Assembly (NCBI RefSeq): GCF_040436345.1
Contig: NC_133225.1
Span: 22,920,040-22,984,039, forward strand
Source: Pagrus major
Taxonomy: Eukaryota; Chordata; Actinopteri; Spariformes; Sparidae
Length of the DNA: 64,000 nt
Direction: 5' to 3'
Below the pieces are notes generated by a model that saw nothing but the letters and a program-made list of their open reading frames with translations, ran no database searches and was not told where the DNA came from. The position numbers were made by a program, and so were the translations under genes. Position 1 is the first letter of the stretch. Every line of letters starts with the position of its first letter. Positions 38,219-49,300 of this stretch are shown here, piece by piece.

Positions 38219-40139
38219 GATTATGATTATTATTATTGTTATTACTATTCCTATTATTATTATTATTATTACTACTACTACTACTAAGCACACATGCCTG
38301 ATATGATAGTGACCCTTTCCGTTGCTCTCTCCTCTTTTAATACCAATAGCCGATTCAAATATAAAACTACAGGCTTTAGAAGTCAGCAGGTTTATGAAAA
38401 CAGCCTCTTGTGGTTTTTGATATCTTGCATTCATGTTTTTAAGACTGCAAAAGTATATAATTTGATCAGATTTGATGCATGTTGTGCGTTTGTTTATTCC
38501 AGGTCCAGTGCAGAGGTGTCAGTGGATCCAGGGGTCTCGCAGGGGGATATAGAGGAGCCAAGCCAGCCGTCTGACAAGGCCAACCTCCCCTCCACCAGCC
38601 AGGAGCCATCCTCCAGCTCTGCAGGTACAGAGTGAATCCCTGCTGTGAATTTTTATTTTATTTCTATCCTTATGTATCTTAATTAATGTTGAGTTCTGAT
38701 TGTGATGTTGTCTTTTTTTCTAGATACAAGCAGTGCTCCACCTAAACCCTCTAGACCTGGACACAGCAGACAGCTGCAGCGCTGGCCAGAAAACCGCGGT
38801 GGTCGCATGAAGAGAGGAGGTAACGTATGAAGGCACACACACAAATTGAGCAGTAATGAGCTTATATTGCTCTTTTGTGTGAAAAGTTTCAGGCTCATGA
38901 TTGCATTGTGCTTATTTAATTCATGGTTCATTTTTTTAGGTCAATACAACAAGGTGGTAGAAAGAGGTAAAATCACAAAAATATCATGAAATGTTCTCAC
39001 TTAAGTGTCACGAATGGATTATAAATATTTGCTCATGGTTTGCTATTAGGTATGATAATAGATATGATGTCATTAGTTTAACAAAATTATGCTCCAAAAC
39101 AATCTCAGTCAATCCAAATAAAAATAAAAACAATGGTAGAAAAATATTAAAACCATTATCTGCAGAGTTGAAAGCTGCAAACTTTTGGTTAGAAATCTCA
39201 ACTGAGACACACATTCTGAATGCACTGTACTCATGTCGAAGGAATGCTCCTAAAACCCGAAAAATATCAGCATATCCCCCACGTTTTCCTCATGAATGAG
39301 GCCTAATGCTGCCTATCCAATCAGAATATGATGTTTGCCCAACCTCTATCAAACTCATATGGTCATATTTGGAAAAATGGTGAACTGTTAGTATACATGT
39401 AAACATAGTTACTGTCAATGAAGTCTGATCAAAATCTTTGCATTAAAATCAGTAGCATGTGTGGTGCCCTGTTGCCTCAGTGGTTCAAGGCGCTGACCAT
39501 GTTCCACAGTGTCAGTCCACATGTGTCTTCCTTCATTTTCAAGTTCTTAAAAAAGTCAGATGCATAGACCCAGTAGTATCACAATTGACAGTTGGTTTAT
39601 TGGTTTATCTTTGTGAGTTTTACAGTGTGTAATTCCAATAAACAGCCAGTTTCCACAGAAGTTCACAACAATACTGCCATTTTTATTGTAAATCAGACAC
39701 AAAATTACAGATTTCCAGTTTATTTCAGACTTGTAAAAAAAACACTTGTAAAATATAATAACATATAATATTATTCCTCTTGTAATAATATATTTTTGCA
39801 AGTTGTTCATGTCTGAAATCAACAGATTAACTAACTCTACTTAATCAAAAGATCTTTAAGTTTCTTTAAGTTGCTAACTTTTGTTTTTGGCAGCTATACA
39901 TGAGCTCACCTCTCACATTGTATTTGCTTAATTTTGATTACCAGTCAAAGCATTTAATACAGGTTGTATCATAATCCAGTTTAATGTCGTTGTTAAATAT
40001 TTTATACTCATTTTATACAGCCACTGTACAGAATTTTTACATCAGTATAGCAGGCTTTGTTTTAAAAAAAGCATTTTATATCTCTACAGGTCAAGGATTT
40101 CCCTCTCGGGGTGTACACGGGAGAAGATTTGCAAGATGA
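15616..40139 (+). CDS. tpr: Nucleoprotein TPR, nuclear-pore basket coiled-coil protein
   Basis: 52 coding exons splice to 7,134 bases, giving 2,377 residues (human TPR 2,363). All junctions keep frame; exon lists are given in the four segment entries. The start [20 protein letters not shown] matches the TPR N terminus and the end GVHGRRFAR its Arg/Gly-rich tail. Known role: TPR forms the filaments of the nuclear basket, anchors through the pore protein NUP153, and acts in mRNA export control, chromatin exclusion near pores and the spindle checkpoint through MAD1/MAD2. Layout: coiled coil to about residue 1640, a Ser/Thr/Pro-rich linker with NLS-like basic clusters, a highly acidic stretch at about 1908-2023, and a disordered conserved C terminus. 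One intron has a GC donor (17878). Introns carry fish repeats and microsatellites. Confidence 0.97.
16548..16728 (+). repeat. Dispersed teleost repeat in tpr intron 3
   Basis: The end reads AAATAATCGGCAGATTAAT, then TTAGTTGCAGCC, which is a frequent fish repeat. Related but diverged sequence appears at 60330-60465, 61975-62110 and 62165-62272. Confidence 0.5.
17878..18180 (+). other. tpr: GC-AG intron (tpr intron 6)
   Basis: The donor is GATGAG|gcatgt, with GC in place of GT at 17878-17879; the acceptor is CTTTCAG ending at 18180. Exon 6 read to 17877 (165 bases) joins LKRLQDQ in frame and matches the vertebrate protein. The next GT (17882) would leave one extra base modulo 3 and break the frame. 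The GC donor is therefore required by the reading frame, unless there is a sequencing error or a heterozygous site. Confidence 0.85.
22112..29394 (+). other. tpr: tpr exons 17-34: central and distal coiled coil, residues 681-1642
   Basis: Exons: 22112-22260, 22435-22597, 22709-22843, 22929-23069, 23355-23523, 24100-24266, 24907-25059, 25221-25337, 25992-26195, 26435-26622, 26739-26886, 27258-27395, 27554-27685, 27873-28003, 28136-28346, 28504-28650, 28851-29049, 29201-29394. Recognisable blocks are [102 protein letters not shown] and [17 protein letters not shown]. Several exon borders fall at the same residues as in mammals, as far as I remember the protein. No exon has an internal stop or frame change. 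Confidence 0.95.
29962..32391 (+). other. tpr: tpr exons 35-41: linker, NLS-like region and acidic stretch, residues 1643-2023
   Basis: Exons: 29962-30035, 30228-30424, 30537-30827, 31172-31326, 31441-31518, 31916-32104, 32233-32391. They encode [42 protein letters not shown] and then SKRPREEEE and PIPKKLRI, basic clusters at the place of the known TPR nuclear import signal. Exons 40 and 41 code for an almost pure Glu/Asp tract ending in [20 protein letters not shown]. The acid tract is built from GAA/GAG/GAT repeats and so may vary in length. Confidence 0.93.
32392..34768 (+). other. tpr: Largest tpr intron (intron 41, 2.4 kb)
   Basis: The donor is GAG|gttaga and the acceptor TTTCTCAG. I see no internal exon matching TPR and no complete transposon. 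Short frames inside it have no family resemblance. Confidence 0.6.
35350..35793. mobile_element. DNA-transposon remnant with short inverted ends in tpr intron 42
   Basis: The left end GGGGCTGTAACGATAT and the right end (reversed) AGGGCCGTAACACTGATAT are imperfect inverted repeats of about 12-16 bases. They enclose ATCGAT-rich sequence typical of fish hAT-like repeats. No target duplication could be confirmed and no transposase is present. Confidence 0.5.
37438..37464 (+). repeat. tpr: (GTTT)n microsatellite forming the acceptor tract of tpr exon 46
   Basis: About six GTTT units run directly into the acceptor TTTCAG at 37462-37467. The polypyrimidine tract is thus a length-variable repeat. 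Confidence 0.85.
38177..38285 (+). repeat. (ATT)n microsatellite in tpr intron 48
   Basis: More than 100 bases of ATT units with a few interruptions (ATG, ACT). The Tyr- and Ile-only reading frames across it are artefacts. Confidence 0.95.
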
Positions 40140-40273
40140 AGCACTAATGAGAAAACCTGACAACCATGACCGGAGAACTTTCCCATCAGAAACACATTTC
40201 CAATCAGAGTTCTGAGATTCTGTTTTTTAGCCTTGATAATGTTCACTTGTTCTGAAGCCTGTTGTTTTTTTTC

Positions 40274-40279
40274 TTTATT
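40274..40279 (-). terminator. prg4: prg4 polyadenylation signal
   Basis: TTTATT on the plus strand is AATAAA on the minus strand, about 115 bases beyond the prg4 stop codon. It is the only canonical hexamer I see between that stop and the tpr coding end, and it lies inside the tpr 3' UTR. Confidence 0.6.
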
Positions 40280-40359
40280 TGCTTTTAGTTTTTTTATGTG
40301 CTTGTAAAGTACCTTTTGTAATCAGTCCATGCTGAAGTGGTGTGTTTTACAAAGAATGT

Positions 40360-40365
40360 AATAAA
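40360..40365 (+). terminator. tpr: tpr polyadenylation signal
   Basis: AATAAA about 220 bases after the tpr stop codon. Cleavage near 40380 would put the tpr transcript end about 15 bases from the prg4 stop codon on the opposite strand. Confidence 0.75.
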
Positions 40366-40394
40366 CTTTAAAACTATGTGAAACACTTCTTGAA

Positions 40395-43378
40395 TCAGAC
40401 TTTCTTTGGGCACTTGATGACGTTGTTGCTCTGCGGTGACGTGTTGGCTGCAGGAGCAGGGATGACAGGACGTTCACCCTCCATCCTCACGTTGTAGGAT
40501 TTGGCTGCAAAAGAAACAGAACGGTTCATTAACCATGTTAATTTATGCTGTGTAGCATTTAGGATGTACTTTTTGCCCATCAACATGGCAGTTTCCATTT
40601 TAGTGAACATGAATTTGGCATAAACAACTCTAACTTGGCATTGCATCACATGGATTTTAAGAGCTGTCTCTTCAATGACATAAAGGACTGAACAGACCTG
40701 ACACATTTCCTGTTCGCTTCACGGAGTGACAGTGAGAGTGTTTTACTCAGAAAGGAACCACAGTATTCTTCAGACTATTGGTATCATCATTAAAATGGAA
40801 ACTTTTACTCTGGTTTTTCCATATTAAACTTGAGCCATAGGTGGATGGACACCACCCTTAATGGCCTTTACATCTGCCTCATCCCCCACCCCACCCTGAC
40901 ACACACCCAGATACACATGGTCCTTGTTAGGCTTTTCAGACATGATGTGAATGAGGGTAACAGAAGTCTTACTGCAGGCAGACGAGCTTTGTTCTTTTGA
41001 AGATATTATTTTTACGATGAACAAAGTGATATTTACCCAATAAACAACACTTCTGTTTCAGTTCTGTAAATTGAAGGGGATTCCATGGCAAGCAGTGATT
41101 TTAAACCAGGGTGTGTGAGGAGCCAAAATAAGGCAAGGAGGGTTTTTTTCTATAATGACCTTATAAATTCAAGTCTTGATGTGCAGCAGTTAGAGCAGTT
41201 GAAACTGTAATTTGTTTTCCCAACAAAGATCCTCAGCACTAGAAGGATTTTGAAGTATGTGTTGATGACTTACATCTTGAGTAGACGTAGTATTTGTATC
41301 CCTCTGGCTCTCTGATGCTTGGGATGGACACAGCAGCAGTGATGGTGGAGGGGAAACCTCTCCAAGACGTCCGGATGTTGACAGCCGGTCCCAGAAAAGA
41401 CGCTAGAATCAAACCATTGATGTTAAAGTTTATATATCCCTTTGTTTTTGTTTTACTGTTGACATTTTTCTGTTAAACCTCACAACCTACAGCAGTTGCA
41501 GCCCCATAAATGGCACACAGGCAATTTATTTCCACTTGGAAATCATTTACAACTTGGACCTTGCTGCCCCTCTCACCCTCACAAAAGCATGACTCACTTT
41601 TTCAGAGAACTACATGTGTTCTAGCTCAAATAAAACATGTTTACATGAGTCGAGCAAACACCCAGTACACTCATTGCAGCTATAAAGGAACACACAATTG
41701 AGAAAAAATAAAATGCTGCACAAGTTAAAAGTATTTCTTTTCTTCTTGAAGTACCTGCTTGACGAACCACTCGGTTGCGGACTGTGTAAATGGCGTACTG
41801 GGGTTTCCTGCCACATGTCTGACTGGTGCCATACTGGTATGAGTATTTTTGGACCAATCCACCTGGAAGAACCAGTCAAGAGTTAATTTCAGTGTGTTCA
41901 TTAATTCAGACTAGCATTATGTGTATTTAATTAATGAAAATCAAAATTTTGTTTTACACTGAAAGGAAAAAGTAAATAAAAGCAATGAAGACAGCAGTTC
42001 ATCACCTCTCTTGAAGAAGTACACTGCCTCTTTCCTCCTCTGGTACTGAGGCACAGACAGAGCAGCTGTGATGTGACCACGAAGCCCATCAAAGCCTGTT
42101 TCAATGACCTTTGGATAGCCAGTGTCCAAAACATCATTTTCAAATCTCCAGTATTGAGGTCCCTGCAAAGATCACAAACAAACCAGAACATTAAACCTCA
42201 GGCAACCGAAATATACCTGAACAGCATTTTACAGAGGTGGATAATTGGCTCAAGATCAGAGAAGAGCCGAGATTGTGTTATTAGCTGCTGATGTTGTACA
42301 GATTTCTCAAATGCACTAATTGGTTCGAATGAGAGGAAAAAATGTACCTTGAAAATGTATGTTTTGCCCTGGCAGTTGCAGCGGGTGAACACTGTGTCAA
42401 TGGGGGAAGGGACGCCCCACACTTGTGTGATGCCTTGGGCCGGACCAGGAACCCTGTTGCTGTCCAGAAACCAGAAGTAGTGCCCTGAAGGAAAACAACA
42501 TGGATACATAAGAGTGGTCCACCTGCATACCATAGATCTTAAGAGTACCATCAGAGTGATCTCAAAGTGTATTTTATTATCTTAGTTTATTTCTGCTCCT
42601 CAGATACTTCAGGCCTGTATTTTTTGTGGTCTTGCAGTAGAATTATTCAGGTCATTTACAAATAAACGTCCTGCATTAGAAGTCATAAAAGTAAAAAGTG
42701 CCAAAGCCTTAAAAAATTACTCATAATGCAGAAAAATTGACCCTAACCGAGTAGAGTCATCCTGTTGTAGCTAGTCCAGGGCAGCTAGTTTTAATTTCTT
42801 TATATTCTGTCAGGTACTTTGGTCCTGTGGTTTCCAACCTAAGGGTCGGGCCCCCAGAAGTCACAACATATCTCAGGGTGGTCATGAAATGTTTAACAGG
42901 ATTGAAAAAAAGAAAAATATTGTATGAATTTTCCTCTTTTCACTGTTAAACTGTTGAAATGGAAACCACCCTTTGTGGAAGCTGCTAACAACAGTACTTT
43001 ACAGTACGTAAATGTACTGTTACGTTCCACCAGTGGTTGTCAGATAAATATATACAAGTAAAAAAGTGACATATTTCTATTTAATGTATGAAATAGCAGA
43101 AAATATAAACAACAAAACAGTTGTTAAGTCGAGTTCTTGAGTAAATAAATGTACTAAACTCCCCTTCCTGTACAGTTCAGTCCTCTCTGCTCTCTTGAAT
43201 GTTACTGAACTATCTAGGTAAACACATGATACAATTTGCAGATATATTGACTGTGAACACACTGAGTAGCAGCTGCCTGGTTGGCACTCACCTCTGAAAA
43301 CAACAATTGTTCCGTTCCTCAGCGTAGTCAATCCGCTGACCGGCCGCCCACTGCACAGATTTGTATCGTTGCTGGCAT
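40395..43378 (-). other. prg4: prg4 3' exons: hemopexin-like domain, residues 493-734
   Basis: Exons in transcript order: 43378-43292, 42484-42348, 42162-42006, 41862-41755, 41402-41274, 40504-40395 (stop TGA 40397-40395). They encode NLCSGRPVSGLTTLRNGTIV, HYFWFLD, VWGVPSPIDTVFTRCNC, YWRFENDVLDTGYPKVI, AVYFFKRG, a linker with YGTSQTCGRKPQYAIY, TSWRGFPSTITAAVSIP and the Cys-containing end VIKCPKKV. The first and last Cys probably form the disulfide that closes the hemopexin fold, as known in the family. Confidence 0.93.
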
Positions 43379-46300
43379 CTGGGAAAAAAAGGACACACAT
43401 TTGTGAGGAAACCATCTGTTTGGATAAACAAGCAATAATACACAGAAACCATGTAATCACAGACTGTGTTCAATCTCATGTTGTGCTCCAAGAGGTGTGA
43501 GGACTTTTCCTGAACTTTTTTTTCCCTTTCTTTAGAGTAGATGAGTAAATGAGGTTTCATTTGCAGTGTGAGCAAACAGCCGCCTCTATCACTTAATATA
43601 GTGTAGCTACGCTTTGAAGCAGGTTCTGTTGAACCAGAGGCAGAATGAAAGGCGAAATGAGCTCATAAAACAGGCTGCAAGAAAAAAAGGAGGCTTGGAT
43701 TTCTGCAATAACTCATGTAAAACAAATTAGATATAAGCAGAGCCTGCAGGATGAAAATTTCAATACTTTCACCTCTCAGAGTTACAGAATTATTCTTTTA
43801 TGTAATTTGTTTTCTGGCCCAATGATAAGAACATTTCTGACCTGCTTGGTAGTCTCTAGAATCGTCTATGTTGAGAGAAACCAGAGGCTTTTTCTCAGGT
43901 TTGGAGCTGGATGGTTTAGATGGTGGTGGCTTGTATGGTTCTGGTTTGTCCTGAGGCTTTGAGGTGGCATCAGATAATGTGGGTTTGGTCGGGTCGGGGG
44001 TGACATTTAGTTGATCAGCAGTAACATCATCTGCGGTGTCGTCCTGCACCGCATCTGTGGATGAAGGGATGTGGGTCGTCAGGGCATCAGGCTCTGCAGG
44101 AGAAACACTGATGGAAGGATCTTCGATGTCCTGGAATTGAGGGCCTGCTGTGACATCCTCTTTGTTGATGTCGCTGTCATCTGGGTTTGAGGTGGTTGCC
44201 TCTGGGATGGGCGTTGACTCCTGCGTTGATGAGGCAGTGATGAAGGTGACCTGGGAGTTTTCCGGGGCCGTTGAGGAGGCCTGTGTTGGTCCTGTGGATA
44301 CTGATGGGGCTGTGGTTGTAACCTCTGGCACATCAGAGGAGGCGACAGGCAGATCTGTTGCCTCGGCCTCAGAAATAATATCAACCTCGAGCTGCATATG
44401 TCCCTCTCCTATCGCCTCCAGCTCTGGGTTGTTGGCTGTAGGAGAATGCTCTGTTTGGGGTGCTGATGTTGGAGGAGTCTGGCTGGAGACGTGGTCAGCT
44501 TCTGTTGTGGGCTGAGGGAGAGTTGTTCCTGAGCTGGTTGGATCCCGGTCATCTGGAGGAAGACAAACATAATCAAGAACTCTTACATTTCAATCAAATT
44601 TACTCAAAGGGAGTCAGAAACAATCTAATCAATTATCAAAGTAAAGGAAAAACTTGACTTGACTTTGTTTATATGGCGGACCCTGCCAGTGTTCTGGGGA
44701 CCTGAGAATAGCTTGTTTATTCAGTTATGGAAAAAAAGATAACACATTAGAATTTTTTTTTTCTTTTTAGGATTTTGCAAGGATATAGGAGAATGTGGAT
44801 CTAAGTAATGTGGTGGATTTTGCAGAAGAGGTATACGCATGAATTGTCCTCTGTTCCATGTGAGCTGCGTCTTGGAAGTTGACTATTATCGTCACAGTTT
44901 GAGGTTTTAGTTTAGTTATTTCCTGTTTAATTTAAAAGTTTCACTCTCCTCTGTCGTGTTGTTTTGCTTCCTGTCTTTGTCTTGTTTTCCCACCTTTGTG
45001 ATTGCCCTGATTTGTTAAAGTACATTGACTTGGAAAATCTATACCGAGACGTGTGGAAGCTATTCTGGCAGCTTCATGTTTTTCCTGTGTTGATTATCAT
45101 TGTTATCACGTACCTGAGCTCTCAGTGGGGGCTTCTTCAGTGACGGGATAAAGGGTGACGGGGCTGTCATCGGCCTGTGTTGGTTCATCATCTGAGGGTG
45201 TCATCTCTGTCTGAGAGACGACTGTAAACATCTCTGTACTGAACTCCAGAGGGTCTGGATCCTGTGTGGGTTCAACAGAAATCTGATCCAGTCGGTCAGC
45301 TGTAGATAATCCATAACCGCTGGTGCTCTCTGGGATTGGACTCGCCTCCAGGTCCTCCACTCCATTGTCGGAAAACTCATCATTAGGATCTATCTGGCTG
45401 TACATATCTAAGAAGAATGTGACAAGTGAGAGGTGTGCACACCTGGATTCATTCACATTCATGAAACTTCACTGGTGGAAGAAAACGCCTAGCAAGATTT
45501 ATTATCCATGCACATCATCGCTCACCATCAGTGACATCATCTTGTGGATATGATGTTGGACTGACCAGAGGAATTAAATGGTCATCTGTTGGACAAATTG
45601 GGCAAGATTAAATAATATAAATGCTCATAACTGTCAGTCTTAAAGGTTACGTTCACCAAAAAAAGGAAAATTTGGTCATTGACTACTCAACCACATGCTG
45701 ATGGAAAGTCAAGTTTTGTAGTCATGTTTTCACCCATTTCTGGGTCTTCACAGCAAAACAGTGTTGCAGTATTCCTCTGAACAACTGAAGCAGATGGCAC
45801 AGAGGAAACGATACAATATGATACAATATACGATACATATGACGTCAACTCGGCAAGTCGTGTCTAGAAATTTTCTCCAATTTTCACGTTGTTTGTTATA
45901 ACTTGAGAGGGCATTCATGGGAATTTTCCCAGTTGTGAACACACAGCTGAAATGTGAAGAAACAGCTGAAATAAAAAAAAACAGCCATACAGCCAATCTG
46001 GAGTAATCCAAGTCTACAGAAGACCCGAGATCCCAAATTGATTTGAAAGCACCCTTGCTGCGGAGTCCAGGTCGTGCACCCACTTCAGACAGGATGTGCG
46101 CTCACACTTTTAGCGCAACAGCTACAGTGAAGATTTTGGCTTAAAGGGGTAGAAAAGGTGTAAATAATAACATTTTGAATCACTCTGGGATCTCAAGGCT
46201 TCTGTAGACTTGAACTATGCTTGATGAGTTGTTTCATTTTTTCTTCTTTTTTTTTGGTCCTCATCTACTTCAGGTGTTTAGAAGAATGCTGTAACACTGT

Positions 46301-49300
46301 TTTGCTGTGAAGCTCCAGAAATGTTTTGTGGACTACGAAACTTCACCGGACTTTCCATCAGCATGGGTGTGAGCAGTTAATGACATTAACTGAACTTATT
46401 CTTTTGTAATCACTAGAGTCTCTATTTTTCCTGCATTTGTTTTCTTTAGCTTGCTCATCACTGACTGTGACACACCAGACAGAAATTGACAACATGTCTT
46501 CCTCCTAGAGAGCAGTCACAAGAATGCAAAGGTCTCTCCACCCACAGAACTTTTTCTCAGCCAATTACTGAATTAAAACCTCCAAGAAAATGTTCAGTCA
46601 TCTTTTCTTGGCTTTGTTTGGTGCTTTCCTCTCTTGTGGCTGAGCCTGTGCCCGTAACCCTCCTACACACTCATGACAACACTGCTTCCTTGTGTTACTT
46701 TTGGCCAGTGAGGCTTGTGCTCTTGGCTTGTTCTGGTGAGACTTGGCCTCTGAAGCGAACCACATCAAGAGAGCCACAGTGTGGCAGTTAAATGGCTACA
46801 TCTTCCTGCCGTCCTCCTGACATATGCCTTATTACATCCACTGAGTTCGGCTCATAACTATCATTGATATAATCCTAAACCAGTGAGAACAGTTCAGAGA
46901 GCGTTGGTCTCTGTCATTGGAATCATTTCAGTTATTTAAGATTAAAAGAAAATATTGTTTTGTTGCAAATAGCAAAGTGAAAATAAAGCATAGTTACCTG
47001 CACCTTCATTCAGAGTTGGCTCTGTGGGAATATTCATGAATGACATTAGAGAGTTAACCCTTTAAAAAACACATTTGCCTTCAATCCTAAATAACTAAAA
47101 ATCTAGAAAAAAAATCACCCTTTTTCCCCAGGTCAAATATACCTTTGGGTTTGTTATCTTTCACGTTTTGACATGAATTAGTCTTCACTGGTGCTGTAGC
47201 ACTGGCTGCTCCACTGATTTCTTCTGTGGTAATTACCGAGACAGAGAATATTGTCAAATTTAACCGAATGCATCAGTGCAGATTACTGCGTGCATTGCAT
47301 GCTGCTCCACATGCTGGTGGACATGCAAGTTTTCCATGTCAGATTAATCTTCTTTACACTTCACTCATCATGCACATGTACCAATCTCAGGCGAGGGCTG
47401 ACTTAACTTGCAGCCATGCAGTCAAACAACCATTACTGTATTTGGGTCAAGTTTAAAATGATCACCAACAAAAAGACACCAAAGGTGTGTGACCACCTTC
47501 AAGTTAAAGCAACACCAGGTAACTTCTGAAGTGATTCTGGAGAAAGACAGGTGATTGTTTAGTCTCCAATGCCAACACTTTGGGTTGGGTTGGACCCAAA
47601 CTACCAACCCAAAGCTTCAGTGACAGACTGCCTGCTCATGAGACTGAACAATCAATAGGCTTGGGTCAGATAACTTTAAATGTATTCAGTTACTGAATAC
47701 AAATTATGTGGCAAAATTTTTGCAATTAGTAATGTAATCCATTGGATTATTACAAAAAATGTAATCTAATCTGAATACTGTTCAACTACTTCAAAATCAA
47801 ACATTTAAAAAGCCTTATAGCACCTTATACCACCACGAGAGTTCAACAGATTATCTTTTCTTTTTAAACATCTGAAATCATTTTCAATGCAAATAAAATG
47901 CAGTCAAATCAAAAAACCTTTACGAAAACATTACTGTCACAAAGTACAGGTGTACCGTGTGTAGTATTTTTATTTAGTTTTAAAATTACTAAATTACTAA
48001 TAAAATTACTATTACTATTATTATTATTATTAGTCATAATCAAAACTGTAACCAAGAAATCTTTGACAATGTTATTGATCTAAGTACACATTTTTTAAAA
48101 TGTAATCTGGGCTGATTATAGCTTCGTGTTTTTTTTGTTTTTTTTTTAATCTTTCGCAGTAAAAGTTACATTGTGTTGCTTTAATCATTGTGAGATTACT
48201 GTGTATGAAACTGTGAAGAAAAATCTGTTAACATGCAGAAAATGACACACATATAGAGTCATGCTGAATTTGTTGGACAAGACTTACCCTCTGCATCACA
48301 GTGGGTCTTGTGATCTGAACAACACTGATTGAAATTCATGCAGTCGGAGTCGCAGCTGCACCGCCGACCTCTTTTGAATTGTTCTCCACACCGACCTTTA
48401 CATGAGTTTGCTGTTGGACACAAACACAGCGACTTAAATGCAAACGACCTGTACAATAAGACTAGTTCAATGTGGAGTGCCACAAACTTCAATCATGTTA
48501 AGTCAGTGAGACTAAATTAAATAACTCGGTCTGATTAAATTAAACTAATGTAGACGTACAAATAAAATTTGTTTACCCAAACATTGCATACAAAGTTAAG
48601 GGAAACTTCTATAACGTTATGTGATTTAAAGTGTTTATAATTCAAGTATTATACATGAAAGTAATCAATCAAACTGGTATATATATAAATACATATATAC
48701 ATATTGACTCAAAAAAAAGTTCAATTTAAAAGTTCAATTGCTGCCTAAAATGTTTGAGTTTGCTAATCTGGGTTGACTAGTTCATTTAAAATATTTTAAG
48801 ATTTCCTTTTTTGTGAAACACAATTTAAGGTGAACTGAACTTGAGAATAATAATGTTTGTTAACTTAAGATATTAAGTTGAATTTATGACTGTTCAGTGA
48901 GACTCATTTCCTTTCACATGTAGAGTATTTTGAAGAGTCAGTTTTTCATCTCACTCAAAGAACAGCTGCGTCTGCTCTTATTGACGCCAACATTCGAACA
49001 AAGACATTTGAAACTGCTCACAGTAACCTGGTGAAAAGAGTACAAGTGTGATGGCCTATAGACATAATTCAATACTAACCTTTATCATGGTCAAACCATC
49101 AGAAAACAACCATAACTTATCTTAAAATGTATTAAAGACACGCAGCATGTTTCCATGATGTGTGTTTTCTTCAGACTATAAAAGAAGGGTCTCTGGAGAG
49201 TTTACCTCTCAAACAAAGCATGCTGGGAAGTCTGCCAACATGCTGATCATGTTTCTTTAGAAACGTATTTCTATGAGTTGACTGAACTCTGTACATCACA

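Larger units (their letters stand above)
34769..40139 (+). other. tpr: tpr exons 42-52: C-terminal disordered region, residues 2024-2377
   Basis: Exons: 34769-34862, 35941-36101, 36232-36285, 36427-36521, 37468-37577, 37666-37764, 37937-38093, 38503-38624, 38724-38819, 38940-38966, 40090-40139 (stop TGA 40137-40139). Conserved blocks are [95 protein letters not shown] and [14 protein letters not shown]. Exon 51 has only 27 bases. The last three exons encode an Arg/Gly-rich tail ([20 protein letters not shown]). Confidence 0.93.
43842..47223 (-). other. prg4: prg4 middle exons: mucin-like acidic region, residues 103-492
   Basis: Exons in transcript order: 47223-47143, 47021-46998 (a 24-base micro-exon), 45585-45526, 45407-45114, 44552-43842. 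All start and end in phase 1. The protein part is rich in Thr, Ser, Pro, Asp and Glu, with many potential O-glycosylation sites. It ends in a basic Pro/Lys patch (KPPPSKPSSSKPEKKP) just before the hemopexin domain. There is no tandem repeat. The small exons are supported by splice sites and phase only, so minor exons may be missed. Confidence 0.82.

Noticed and set aside
38027..38434. Tyr- and Ile-rich open frames on both strands
   Set aside because: They are translations of the (ATT)n microsatellite.
39467..39530. tRNA or SINE head (GCCTCAGTGGTTCAAGGCGC)
   Set aside because: Only an A-box-like phrase is present. I see no B box at the right distance and no body.
44150..44515. 121-codon plus-strand frame in the prg4 mucin exon
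   Set aside because: It is the shadow of the minus-strand mucin exon, whose splice sites and phase are consistent.
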